The position numbers and the translations under genes were made by a program. Of a stretch of DNA of 64,000 nucleotides, positions 35,101-46,489 are shown piece by piece (the first letter of the stretch is position 1; each line of letters opens with the position of its first letter). A model generated the notes under the pieces. It was not told the origin of the DNA, ran no database searches, and was given only the letters and a program-made list of their open reading frames with translations. The DNA is from Poecilobothrus nobilitatus (taxonomy: Eukaryota > Arthropoda > Insecta > Diptera > Dolichopodidae), in NCBI GenBank assembly GCA_947095535.1, contig OX352772.1, positions 213,257,620-213,321,619 of the forward strand, written 5' to 3'.

Positions 35101-37150
35101 TTAGTGTGGGTTTTGTGTTTTACTTTTTATTTTTTGTAATGTGTATTATAAAAATTTTTCGTAATTTGTATTATAGCTAAAAGAAATCTGCAGCATGTTT
35201 TGATTATATTAAACCTGAGATTATATGTATTATTTACACGAATGTTATCATTTTGCAAAAATTTTCTTAAAGCCTTGAAAACATATAAATGTCTCAGAGG
35301 AAGGATTTTTGAATCTTGAAACAACGGCCAACAATTGAATATCCGATATTTATAGTGCATCACTTTTACAATACATTTTTGGGCGATATAGACTAAAGAA
35401 AACTTAAATAAGAACCTCCCCAAGAACTAATTCCATATTGTAATTTTGAATTGAGTAATTCATAATATGGTAATAAGCATGTTCAAGGAAGTTACAGCAG
35501 TTTTTTTTGGTTATATTATATTTGTGAAACCTAATGAAATCAAATTATGATCTGTTATTCCTAAATTTAAATTTCCTATAAAAGGAATATAATTATGTTC
35601 TTTAATCTTATCATGTCCTTCTACGATCAAAAATTCTATTCTGATATTCTATGAGTGAAATTAAACCGTGCAAAGGCATCATATGTAAATACAAATAGCT
35701 AAAACGTGTACGCTTTAATATGTCAATGTTAATATCACATATGATAATAATGTTTTTAGTTTTTTCAAGCTTTAAAAGATCAAAATGATTAACATTAATT
35801 ATTAACAAAATCTACACCATCTAAATTGGTGTTTTGAAGTCTATAAACACAAAAAAATGGTATAGTTAATGGTACCATATGTAGAATTCAATTTTATTAT
35901 ATCAGCATTATTTAAACTAATTGAGGTGCAAACATTTGGTAATATTTTTTCTACATAAATTGTAACACCACCCGAAGCATAATTATCATTACAGTTTGTG
36001 TACAAAGTATAATTTGGAATATGGAAATTAATCTGTTCATTACTATAAATCTACGTTTCTGTTAACACTATTATCAAAAGAAAATTGCTTAAAGATTCTA
36101 AGTGACCTACAAAATTATCAACTTTTTTTTTTATACTATGAATATTTTGATGTAATATAAATGTGTCAGTATTATTTGAATTAGGCAGAATATGTGTATA
36201 ATAAGTACTGTGAAGAGAGGAGGATTAATTCATTATTATTGCAATTATCATTTCTAATGATCATTTTAAAGATATTTAATTTTTTCTAAATCGCTAAAAT
36301 TTTTTATAATAATGAATTTTTCCTTCTCACTTTTCAAAATTTTTATTAGGCAAAGAATTTTGATGAATTTTTAAGTAATTTTTTGTTCAAATAAATTTGT
36401 ATTTTTTTTCAGTTTTTAAGTTCTTAGAATCGTTGAAAAGCTTCCTATTCTTAGAAGTTAGATTGTCATTTATAAAAATTGTTACCTTTGTAATCGTTCC
36501 CAAGTGTATTCTTTTTGAAACTATAGCATTTGTTTTTACCTTTTTAGCTTCCATGACTTTATCCTTTGTATTACTCGATTTGAATTTTATTCTCAATATG
36601 TTTGTTTGATTTATACCATCACCAGTTTTTCACTTTTGCAATCCAATCTCATTGTATGTGATATTAGCCGTTATTTAATAGATTTATAGCGCATTCCAAT
36701 GATTCAACATGCTATTTTTTTAGAATATTAATCAAATCGAATTTCTGAGTTTATTCTATTCCAAGAAAGTAATTTTATCTTCTAATGACACTACTTTTTT
36801 CAGGAGTTAAGTATTTTCTTGCTCCAGCGAAAAAAGTTTTTCTGTGTACTCGGTATGGATAGACTTAATTTCAGCCATCATTGTATACAACATCTCCAAT
36901 GTGAAGTGAGGTACAGGAGCAGTAGAGTTCACAGAGCCTCAGGAACGGTAAGAGGACTTAGAGTACGTAGAAGTAGCAAAAATTCTTCCAGGAGCATTAA
37001 GGCTCGCAGGAGCCGCAGGAGCTGTAGAGGAAGTCGTAGGTAATTCAAGCCTGACAAGTGAATTAGTTGATGATGTTGACGTATTTTTTAAATTACTAGA
37101 AATTGTTCTTTCTATACATTTTGGCATTAATTGAGTCAATGTTAAATTAC
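35100..37150 (-). pseudogene. CR1/L2-like LINE remnant with RT deleted
   Basis: Read on the minus strand from 37139: ORF1 N-terminal part rich in Ser, Thr and Ala (37139-36939), then ORF1 C-terminal part with TIFINDNLTSKNRKLF (36596-36387), typical of the conserved C-terminal domain of CR1/L2 ORF1. Endonuclease remnants follow at about 36100-35500, with IIICDINIDIL near 35740 and a TDHNLI-like end. Then the sequence jumps to the RT C-terminal extension (YGISSWGG, ILPLRHLYVFKALRKF, 35436-35127). The reverse-transcriptase core is missing. The plus-strand Arg/Ser-rich ORF at 36819-37043 is a shadow. Confidence 0.65.
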
Positions 37151-37171
37151 TTTTATTATCTACTAATTATT

Positions 37172-38554
37172 ATACCCTACACCTAAAGTATAGGGTATAT
37201 TAACTTTGGTATGGTGTTTGTAACCACCAAATGGAAGCGAGTTAGATATGGACATGTATATATATTCTGAATCAGGATCACCTCCTGAGTCGATTTAACG
37301 ATGTCCGTCCGTCCGTCCGTTCGCACGATAACTCAAAAACTAATAAAGCTATCTTGATGAAATTTATATAGTAGGTTACTAATTACGAAAGGAAGGCTAA
37401 GTTCGAATCTGGACAAAATCGGTCAATGGGTTTGGATTCTGGAAGCTTCCGAATCATTCCGCAGCAAACGAGATTATCTCCAAAATCAACAAAGATAAAA
37501 CTTTTAAATTTTGTACAATGATGTTCCTTCCCGTTCGATTTATGTCTCTGAAATTTAAGAGGATTTGGTCCATGGGTTTTGATTTTGGAAGCTTCCGAAC
37601 GAGCGCCAGAGAAAATCAGATTATCTCCAAAACCATTAAGATATAACCTTCAAATTTGACAGAGTGGTGTTTTTTAATGTTTTATTTAAATCTCTGAAAT
37701 TTGAGAGGATTTGGTTCATGGGTTCGGATCTTGGAAGCTTCCGAACGAGCCCCAGAGCAAACGAGATTATCTCTAAAATCAACAAAGATAGAACCTTTAA
37801 ATTTTGTACAATGATGTTCCTTCCCGTTCGATTTATGTCTCTGAGATTTAAGAGGATTTGGTCTATGGGTTTGGATTTTGGAAGCTTCCCAACGATCACC
37901 AGAGCAAATGAGGTTATCTCCAAAACCAACTAAGATATAACCTTTAAAATTGGCAGAGTGGTGTGTTTTCATATTTTATTTAAGTCTCTGAAATTTGAGA
38001 GGATTTGGTTCATGGGTTCGGATCTTGGAAGCTTCCGAACGAGCCCCAGAGCAAACGAATATATCTCCACAACCAACAAAGATAGAAACTTTATTTTTAG
38101 TACAAGAGTGTGCTGTTATGTTTCCTTTTCTGTAAAATTGGAAACTGACATTTGAAAGAATTTGAACCATGGGTTCATATTTTGGAAACTTCCGGACGAG
38201 CACAAGAGCAACGAGCATATCTCCGAACCAACAAAAGTAGAACCTTTAAATTTAGTACAATGGTGTTCTGGCATGTTTTCTTTATGTTCCTAAGATGGAT
38301 TCGATGAATTGGAGTGGCAATTCGGGTACCTGACACACACCTCCAAAGGAGTAACAATCTTCAAAATGAATAAAGATAGAAACTTAAAATTTTTTACCAA
38401 GGTGTCAAGCATATCCCAAGAGAGTTGAATAAAACAGAAAAGGGAAGAAGTTCAAGCAGCTGCCAAAAAAACTTATGGATTTTTAATTTAATTCGAATTA
38501 TTCAGGTGTAGGGTATTAATAAGTCGGTTGCATCGACTTACTGTTACATTTACA
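37172..38554 (+). mobile_element. Helentron-like element H, copy 3
   Basis: Begins ATACCCTACACCT at 37172 and ends with AGGTGTAGGGTAT, the TAAGTCG/CGACTTA hairpin and TTACATTTAC near 38554. It has about five array units (37450-38220) and a GTCC microsatellite near 37305. It lies on the 5' side of the LINE remnant at 35100-37150 and may have inserted into it. Confidence 0.7.
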
Positions 38555-39412
38555 TTTTTTTAAACAGTTTTCACAATTAAATTCGAATGGTGAATTTTTT
38601 TGAATATTAAAATTAATGCACCGGACCTCTCGCACTTGCATTTGATACTCGCACTAAACCTCTCAAGTGACACTAAATTTATTCCTAAAAACTCCAAAAA
38701 ATATTTAGTGTCTTCGAAGGTACTCGCAATAAACCTGTCAAATCCCACTTTATTACTTGCCACAATTTAGTGTTTTTTTTACCACACTAAATATCACATT
38801 GAAGAGTAAAATATAAAAAATAAGAAAGATAAAAGTTAAAGTATGTAAAAAAATAATTAAAATAAATATTTAAAGGAAAAGGCTAAATTTAGTCACAATT
38901 ATAAGCGCAATAGTACGAAACAATTAATATTACATTTAAGCACGCACAATCATAATATTTCGCATTATTACTAATAATAACAAGAAAGAAGATAAAAAAA
39001 ATATGAAAAGTATTAATACAATACTAATTACAATACAATGTACATTTCATTGAGATATTATATTATTAGCAAATAGCAGCACAATATTAATTACTAAACA
39101 GTAAATACTAACACAAAAAAAACCAAAAAATATAAAAACCAAACTTTTCTTTTTCTTAATTCTAATTTCAAATTTATTTCTATTAATTGTTATTATGAGC
39201 ATAGAAAAAAAAATTGTTATTATGTAGGTATTTTGTTTGGTTAAAAAATAATAAAATACAGCAATTATAAATTTCATAATTGTATTGAGTATTACTCAAT
39301 TTATATTTATTTTTGTTAGTATTTTCTGTTTGGTAAATATTATTGTACTGCTATTTGCTAATAATTAATATCATATGGAAATGTACATTGTATTATAATT
39401 TTTACATTGTAA
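38555..39412. other. AT-rich spacer
   Basis: No gene recognised. The phrase CACTAAA recurs loosely between 38640 and 38800 (TCGCACTAAACC, GACACTAAATTT, CACACTAAATA), without a clean period. The rest is A/T-rich sequence with short homopolymers. Confidence 0.4.
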
Positions 39413-40442
39413 CTAGAAAATCCCCTGTGCAATTGCACAATTTCTATAGATTCAAAAACATTTACGTTATCATAATGACTCCCTTACTACCTGTAGGATT
39501 ACTACCTCCCTCCCTTAAGGATTATTACATGTATTTTTTTAGCTTAGGTATATTAAGTACCTAACTAAAATAACTTATGGATTTTTAATTTAATTTGAAT
39601 TTTTTAGTAGGGTATAAATAAGTCGGTTGCATCGACTTACTGTTACTTTTACTTGTTTTTTTTTTTGCTTGAAAAAAATTTGCTGAATTTATTTTATTTA
39701 AATGTACTTTGGAAGAGGTCTTTGGTATATTTAATAAAAGATTCATGTCTCTGATAATGAAATTTCATAAATTTTCCGGGGCTTTTTTTTGTGACGGTCG
39801 TTTTCGACAGCTTTTTAATTTAATGGTCTAATAATAAATTAGTACAAAATTATGAATCTATTGTGAGAGAAGGCTTCTAAAATGATATTTTCTATGTCAT
39901 TTTTCTTTTTTTTTAAGAAAAATATCCATTTCTATAATATTTAGTAAGTTTCTGATTTCTGTTATGAAATCGTCGTCGTTCTGTGAAAACTCACTTAGTC
40001 CAAAAACTAAGTTTTGAGTAATTGAACTTTAAAATCAAAATTTTGTTTATAAATTCAGAAATCGTTTGATTCAAACCTATAACTGTTTTGAAAGATAAAA
40101 TATGCTAACCTCTTTTCATATGATCTAGTTATTAAAATTTCCTATGAAAAATAGCGGTATTAGGGCCAGTTTTTGGACTTAGTGAGTTTTCACAGACAAT
40201 AAAACAATTATTTTTAGTTAATTTTTTAGCAGCACTCTTTTTCTTTATTATAATTTTTCATTTTTTATTCTGCTATGATATTATTATAATTTATTAAATA
40301 ACATTGAATAAAGATTTAAAGTATAATTAATTACCTTTTGGCATAAAAATTAAAATTAAAAGATTAACAATAACAATAACAAAAATAGCTCTTCTGGCAT
40401 TAAATTAGAAAAAAATAAACAAAAATAAATTATAATAGTGTT

Positions 40443-42317
40443 TTAGAAACCTTCATCTCCGGAATCGCTTCCATAAGCTGGTTCTGGATTTTTATCTTTT
40501 GATGACTTACTTGTTTTTAGTGATTTATACCATCCATGAAACTCTTCAGGTATAACACCTGTCTTGCATAAACGCATCAGATCATTATATTTCTGTTTTG
40601 AAATTGTATTTGGACGATGATACAGTTGCGGTATCATAGATATGGTGCTTTTTGGTCTACCGGTTCCGTACACATTTAGTGTTCGGTAGTTACTTGTGTA
40701 ATCGTATCTGTATTGAATTATTTGAGGATGATTTTTTTGAAATTTAAAGCACTTAACTTTTAGCCAATTAACTGATTCCTTTTGGGTATCAATTTTTCTA
40801 TTTCTAATTAAGTTTTCCGATAGTGTATTCAGGTCTAAAAAGTCGGAGTATTTGAGTTCTGTCACTTCATATTTCTTCTTTCTATTTCTTTTTTCTGATC
40901 TGGCTAAACGAAATATATTTAACCAATCGTGCATAGTAAAAATAGAAGCATATTTTTTTTTCAACTCAATTGCGCTATGCATACTATCGCATTCCATCAT
41001 TGAATGCCCCGATTCCAGAAATTTGTGTTCAATAACTTCAATGTTATTATCAGGTTCGTGGTTAACAAAGTATAGCAGCAGAGCAGCAATATTTCTGTTT
41101 CTGTTTTGCCCCCCACAAGTGTCCGAAAAAAGTGACACTGATTTGATATGATTTGGCAAAGATTTAAGATACTTATACAAGCAGGTACCTATTTCTGAGC
41201 TACCTCTTTTTCCATTGACTTCCGTCCAAGCGAAGCAGAAAGCGTTGTTTGGGGGGCCGCCCTCATATAGTGTTAAATTATATACACAAATTTTTCTTGA
41301 ATAATACATTTGTGACACATCACTGCAAGGAATTTGTAAAACGCTTTGTAAATCAAATGTTGCAGTAATAAAGGTTGAATCTGCTAAAGCTTTTTCTTTA
41401 TCCTCCGATTTGCTTTTTAAAGAACTTCTTTCTCTTTCCTTGTGTTCTTGGTATTCAGTTTCAAGGTTAATCTTTTCTTCACCACTCACAGAATTGTATT
41501 TTGTACACAAGACACATTGGTCTTTTTTAGGCTTGAAAAACGAATAGTTGTATTCTGTTCCAAAAATTCTTTTATACGAAGTGAGACTCACTGGTTTACT
41601 ATTTATTTGAGATACTTTTTCTAAATATAAGTCATATAGTTTTCCAATTGAAAGTTTCGAATCGAGGTATTGTCTGCTAGATGACTTACGACAGTAATGA
41701 GACTCAGTAAGTGGAAAACTTTCAATATGAGTTTTTACAACATTTTTTGTTTCTTCTGTAAATTTTATTCCAGGAGGATGTTTTCCACGACGATCAGTTT
41801 CTTTGAAATTACCGGAAATTGCACATCTGTTCTTTATTGCAGTGTTAAACGGTCCATTATTAATAGCCAGTGTACTAAGAAAAAATTTTCGACAAACTCT
41901 AACATTCTCTCCTTTTTTCAATAAAAAGCATTTTGTTGATTGTAGTCGAGGTTTTGTGCAATCTTTTCTTGGCCGATGTCTAGACACAGCACAAACTTCT
42001 GTGTATTTCAGTATAAAATCTTTCTTTCTATTGTACTCTTCAAGACTCCAATTTGCTTTGCAAATGTTAGATCTTTCAGCTTCATTAAATTTTGTAGTAC
42101 ATTTAAAGGCACACTTATCACAATTCACTAATTTTGGAGTTTTAGCAGCTTGTTTACCTTTTTTTGTGGTAAAAGAAAGGCCCAAATTCCTTTTCTTTTT
42201 TGTTTCATTATATTTCCAGTTTTCAGGATTTGCTTTGGTCCATCTGCTTTTTTTAGCTTTTTCCCTTGTCGTTTCATTATTTTGATCGCTGGAATTCGCT
42301 GTTGTTTCCATAGATTC
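40443..42317 (-). CDS. Putative transposase, main exon (622 codons from ATG 42311)
   Basis: Uninterrupted frame from ATG 42311 to a TAA stop at 40443. Counting from that Met: basic N-terminus (residues 11-60); Cys-rich region with C64, C67, C71 and C84; VCRKFFLSTL at 139-148; HIESFPLTESHYCR at 195-208; PKKDQC..C at 261-269; then an RNase H-like core with TFDLQSVLQIPC (D320), FSDTCGGQNRNRN (D397) and GHSMMECDSMH (D442, H446). These three acidic positions are my proposed catalytic triad. The tail is acidic. The family is widespread in insect genomes as uncharacterised, transposase-like proteins. A TTTAATAG acceptor lies at 42318 and puts two codons upstream of ATG in frame, so this is probably the last of four exons. 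Confidence 0.85.
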   Translation of the reverse strand, partial: ESMETTANSSDQNNETTREKAKKSRWTKANPENWKYNETKKKRNLGLSFTTKKGKQAAKTPKLVNCDKCAFKCTTKFNEAERSNICKANWSLEEYNRKKDFILKYTEVCAVSRHRPRKDCTKPRLQSTKCFLLKKGENVRVCRKFFLSTLAINNGPFNTAIKNRCAISGNFKETDRRGKHPPGIKFTEETKNVVKTHIESFPLTESHYCRKSSSRQYLDSKLSIGKLYDLYLEKVSQINSKPVSLTSYKRIFGTEYNYSFFKPKKDQCVLCTKYNSVSGEEKINLETEYQEHKERERSSLKSKSEDKEKALADSTFITATFDLQSVLQIPCSDVSQMYYSRKICVYNLTLYEGGPPNNAFCFAWTEVNGKRGSSEIGTCLYKYLKSLPNHIKSVSLFSDTCGGQNRNRNIAALLLYFVNHEPDNNIEVIEHKFLESGHSMMECDSMHSAIELKKKYASIFTMHDWLNIFRLARSEKRNRKKKYEVTELKYSDFLDLNTLSENLIRNRKIDTQKESVNWLKVKCFKFQKNHPQIIQYRYDYTSNYRTLNVYGTGRPKSTISMIPQLYHRPNTISKQKYNDLMRLCKTGVIPEEFHGWYKSLKTSKSSKDKNPEPAYGSDSGDEGF

Positions 42318-42393
42318 CTATTAAATAATAATTTTTTCTTTAATTTGTTTTTAAATCTTAAGAATATGTATGTAGGTACTTCTTATTAGTACA

Positions 42394-42561
42394 TACATTT
42401 TTTTTTTGTTCTTCACTAGTCTTATGACTAGACATCATCCTGCTTTTTTTATGTTCAAAATAAATAGTTGTGTCGCTTTCATCATCACTACTAATATGTG
42501 GAGCGTAGGTTTTATCTTTTACGGAATCATCACTACTGAAATCATCATCTCCAGTAACACT
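42394..42561 (-). CDS. Transposase candidate exon 3
   Basis: Acceptor TTTTCCAG ends at 42562. The exon encodes an acidic, serine-rich segment (SVTGDDDFSSDD..., SSDDESDTT) that contrasts with the basic start of exon 4. Two donors are possible. GTACTA (exon end 42394, 168 nt) keeps phase 0 with exon 4. The better-looking GTATGT (exon end 42398, 164 nt) would break the frame, perhaps because of the run of nine A just before it. I chose the frame-keeping donor. Confidence 0.6.
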
Positions 42562-42619
42562 CTGGAAAATTTTAACAAAAAACTTTTATAAACCACAAAA
42601 AGCTAACTGAATATCATAC

Positions 42620-42715
42620 AGTATTTTTCTGGATTTGCTCAATATTTTCTCCTTCCACAAAATAACTGGGTTTTCTAATAATTCTGCACGACCTTGGACT
42701 TATATTCTCATCAGC
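42620..42715 (-). CDS. Transposase candidate exon 2
   Basis: 96 nt, phase 0 at both ends. The acceptor AAAATAG precedes 42715 and the donor GTATGAT follows 42620. It encodes 32 residues including SPRSCRIIRKPSYFVEGENI. The reading frame is open across exons 1 to 3 without a stop. Confidence 0.6.
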
Positions 42716-42775
42716 CTATTTTAAAAAGTTCCAAAAGTAGCTTATGTTAATTTAAAATAAATACCTATCTGTTAC

Positions 42776-42832
42776 CTTTTTCTTAATCACTTTTAAAGCT
42801 AGAGCTGCTAACATTCGACCTCTACTCTCCAT
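42776..42832 (-). CDS. Transposase candidate exon 1 with start codon
   Basis: ATG at 42832 opens 19 codons (MESRGRMLAALALKVIKKK) followed by donor GTAACA at 42775. Phase 0 into exon 2 across a 60-nt intron. Introns 2 and 3 would be 58 and 76 nt, typical of insects. The spliced protein would be about 731 residues. No TATA box was identified between 42832 and the terminal repeat. Confidence 0.6.
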
Positions 42833-44876
42833 AATTTTTTTATGTTGAAATTTCTTCACACTTTATTTACTTTTAAAATTTTAAATTTTTTTCTGCTAAA
42901 CACTTTATAAATAATTAACTTTAAAATAAAACATGTACTCACATTGAACTAAAAAATCGAATGAAAACAATTTTGATACATAATTGCATTTCGAATTTCT
43001 AACGGACTCTTGTCTCTACATGTTTGATTTACAATAACAAAAACAAGTGAGTCATCGAATATTAATTTTATAGAAATTTGGTTTGAATTCAAAACTTTCG
43101 TTTAAAGAAAACTCACTAAGTCCCTTTTAGTGAGTTTTCATTGGAGAATTTTTTGGTTTTAACGGATTTAGTGAGATTTAATACTCTATAACTTTAAAAG
43201 TACTTACTCGATAGCTCTGAAATTTTTTTGACAGAAAATTTGAAATTTCAACATTATTTTACGTATTATAACTCATTTTCGCCAAAAATGGACTTAGTGA
43301 GTTTTCACTGAACGACGACGAAATATAATTAGCTAAGTCTGCCGAATTTTATATTAATAAAAAAATTCGAATATTTTATATTATATCAAAAATGCAGCTT
43401 AAAAAATCAAAATTCCAACCTAAATAAACAAAACTACTTTAAAGTCTGCTGCGAAGCTTTTACCAGCTTTTATAATAGTAAAAATAAAATCAAGAATAAA
43501 ATCGGCCAATTATTTGTTTCTTATAAATAGGCCAACTATAAACTTTGCTCTTTTCACTTTGAAGTCTTTTAATTTTATTAAGAGTATTTTTATTTTTTTT
43601 CAAAACAAAGAGTCATTTGAAAACTGCCAACAGGAGATTAATAATTTATTTTTAATTTACCGCTTCGACCAGTTCATAATGGATGTGGCAGTCAAATTTA
43701 AAAATTAAAAATTTGCTTTAAATTTTGTGTCCAAAGTACTTTTTAAAAAGTAAAAGTTTGTGTCTCTGATAAGACTTTTAGTCGAAGATTTATGTCTCTG
43801 ATCATAAAATTTTAAATTATTAAATTAATATAAAGAAATATATATCACCATTGCCAGTTTAGTTTATATTCAGTGTGAGTAGTTTATTATAGATCTGACC
43901 AACATCTTGTGTGTATAATATTGTGTATATTATCAGAAATTCAATAATTAATTCCTGGTATTATATTATATGATCTGATTAATAAATCTTATTTTTTTCC
44001 ATGGCTAACAATATTATTAATGGTCTAATAATAAATTAGTACAAAATTATGAATCTTTTGTGAGAGAAGGCTTCTAAAATGATATTTTCTATGTTAGTTT
44101 TTTTTTTTTTTAAGAAAAATATCCATTTCTATAATATTTGGTAAGTTCCAGACTTCTGTTATGAAATATAATTATTTAAGTCTGCCGAATTTTATATTAA
44201 TAAAAAAATTTCGAATATTTTATGTTATGATTAAAGTCTGTTACGAAGCTTTTACCAGCTTTTATACTAATGAAAACAAAATCAAGAATAAAATTGACCT
44301 ATTATTTTTTTCTTATAAATATGAGACTTGCTATAAACTTTACTCTTTTCACTTTCAGGCGTTTTAATTTTATTAAGAGTACCTATTTTTATTGTTTTTT
44401 TTCCAAAACAAAGATTGAAAACGCCAACAGAAGATTAATAATTTATTTTTAATTTCCCGCTGCGACCAGTTCATAATGGATGTGGCGGTCAAATTTAAAA
44501 ATTAAAAATTTGCTAAATTTATATTGAAAATGTGTGTTTTTTAAGTATGTACTTTTCCTTTTTTGACTGTACTCACTTTTAATGAACGGTTTGTGTCTCT
44601 GATAATACTTCTAGTGGAAAATTTGGTCTCTGGTAATAATATTTACTAAATTTATTTATATTTTTAATGAACGGTTTGTGTCTCTTGATAATACTTTGAG
44701 TCAAAGATTTGTGTGTCTGGTAATAAAATTTTAATAAACTTATTAAATAAATATACAGAAATATCATCATTGCCAGTTGAGTTTACATTCAGTGTGAGTG
44801 TGTTATTATAGATATAAAATCTATTTTTTTACATGTTGGCAAGGTCTCGCCAACATCTTGTGTATTATATTATAGA

Positions 44877-46212
44877 TATTGTAGTTGGCATTGTTTGGTA
44901 CGTTTGTAGGTAGTAGTAGAATTAAAACCTAAAGAGTAAAGAGTATCGTTTAAGAATTAAACCGTTTCTTTTCATCTCATTTACCTCTTTTCGTGTTGGT
45001 ATTATTAGTATTTATTTAGTAAGAAATATTGTGATTGTGTGTGCTCTAAAATATAGAAAAAGAGCACGCGAATAGCAGCAGCAGGAGATTGTCTTTATTA
45101 TAATAAGATTTATGTAACATATTATATGTAATTAGATATCTTATTTGGAAAGATCAAATGGTAGAAATTTCATAATTATATTTTGCGTCATCGTGCGGAC
45201 GGACGGACGTACATGGCATATCCATCTTTCATCCATTTTCTCTAGTTATTTAATTTCTAACTAATTAATTCACTTGTTTTTTTTTTTTTTATCTACTTTT
45301 TTTAATTTTAATTACTCTGTTAAAATTTTAATTCTAAATTGGAGGTGAAAGTGCAAAATAAATATTAAACACATTTTTGACTTTGGCTGCATTTCAATGG
45401 CGGCATTAAGATAAGTACTTTTTCTTTTTATTTTTCTTTTATATATCAACACAACACAAATTTATATTTATATTAGTTTTTGAATATGTGTTTTATTAGG
45501 TTAATTTTTAATGTTTTTTTTTGATTTAATTTCACTTTTATTTTTGATATACATATTTATTTAATATTTTATAATTATTATTATTTTTTTTTCTTTTCTT
45601 TCTAATATCTCCTAGTTGTAAACAAAACAAAAACAATATCCTTCTCACTCCATCCCATTCATGGATGTTAATTTTCTAATTTCTTCTCTTCTCAATTATT
45701 AATTTTATTTTTTCTCTTCTCAATTATTAATTAACAGAAAAATTGAATTGGGAGTGGGAGTGTAAGGAAACAATGAATCCGTCTATTATAATTACTATTT
45801 GCTAACAGTGACTATAGCCGTTACAACAGTTACAGCATATAGTAGTAAGGTATATTACACCTTGCTACATGATGTAAGTAGGGAAGGCAATCCCCACTGT
45901 CACTGTAGCGGCTGTTATTATTGGTATTAGTATTCTTATTAATAAGATTATTATTTTTACTACAGAGTCAGGGCCAGCAGTATATTACAAAGTGCAGCAG
46001 TATATAACACCTTACTGCATGATATAACCAAAGATAGCCCCACTGTAGCAGCTATTATCATTACTATATTATTATTATTGTTATTTTTTATTATTATTAT
46101 TATGTTATTATTATTATTATTATACTATTATTATTATTATTATTACTACTACTATTAATTATACGATATACATTATTACGATATAAAATTACTACATATT
46201 TTTTTATTTATA
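44877..46212. other. AT-rich region with imperfect repeats and (ATT)n
   Basis: No gene seen. A segment near 45830-45925 (AGTAAGGTATATTACACC...CCCACTGT) recurs in diverged form at 45975-46060. A (TTA)n microsatellite spans about 46075-46150. A GGACGGACGGAC tract lies near 45196, like those in elements F and H. Confidence 0.45.
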
Positions 46213-46290
46213 TTACCTGACCGGGGTTTGAACCCAAGACCCTCGGCTTGAAAGGTTGGCGACTTAACCACTGCGCCATGAGTCAGAACT
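46213..46290 (-). repeat. tRNA-like SINE head or degenerate tRNA
   Basis: Minus strand: an A-box-like TGGCGCAGTGGTTAAG and a B-box GGGTTCAAACCC, with pairing ends TGAC and GTCA. An A-rich tail follows. The anticodon arm is not convincing and no target duplication is seen, so I do not call a tRNA gene. Confidence 0.5.
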
Positions 46291-46489
46291 TAAACTGCAA
46301 TTATTTTAATTTGCATTTCTGGTGGTACTTACTTATTTTAACTTACTTTTACTTACTCATAAAAGATATTGAGAAGAGATTATTATTATTGAGTATTTTA
46401 TAAATAATGATTTAGCGAAAATCCGAAAATGGGGTGAAGTCAACAGAGTTGATTTCAATACCAAAAACCACAATACTCTTTAATCTCGC

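Larger units (their letters stand above)
39971..43320 (-). mobile_element. Intact-looking DNA transposon, Sola-like by inference
   Basis: Terminal inverted repeats of 31 bp: 39971-40001 and 43290-43320, two mismatches, beginning CGTCGTCGTTC. AAAT flanks both sides (39967-39970 and 43321-43324). The homologous empty site is in Helitron Y near 53786-53790. The motif GGACTTAGTGAGTTTTCA recurs inside both ends (40175-40196; 43107-43140; degenerate at 43164-43175). The single gene runs on the minus strand and is uninterrupted. A 4-bp target duplication with long inverted repeats fits Sola-type elements, but the superfamily name is from memory of that group and not proven here. Confidence 0.85.
39413..44876 (-). 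mobile_element. Helitron X, minus strand, interrupted by a DNA transposon
   Basis: On the minus strand it runs from TCTATAATATAATAC (ending at 44876) to CTAG at 39413-39416. The 3' hairpin is the palindrome GTGCAATTGCAC, about ten bases before CTAG. The flanks are A (39412) and T (44877), as expected. Without the 3350-bp insertion and one AAAT it is 2110 bp, exactly the length of Helitron Y (53242-55351), to which it appears nearly identical. It includes a captured 3' fragment of element H (39578-39656) and a diverged internal duplication (about 39830-39966 with 43325 onward versus 44018 onward). No Rep/helicase gene. Confidence 0.85.

Noticed and set aside
36819..37043. Arg/Ser-rich plus-strand ORF resembling a splicing-factor tail
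   Set aside because: It is the antisense of the Ser/Thr/Ala-rich LINE ORF1 on the minus strand, which has matching neighbours.
40852..42389. Plus-strand ORFs opposite the transposase
   Set aside because: Antisense shadows of the 622-codon exon, without domain features.
43514..43708. Small plus-strand ORF identical to 53989-54183, suggesting a conserved gene
   Set aside because: The identity is explained by the two copies of the 2110-bp Helitron; other short frames there are equally identical.
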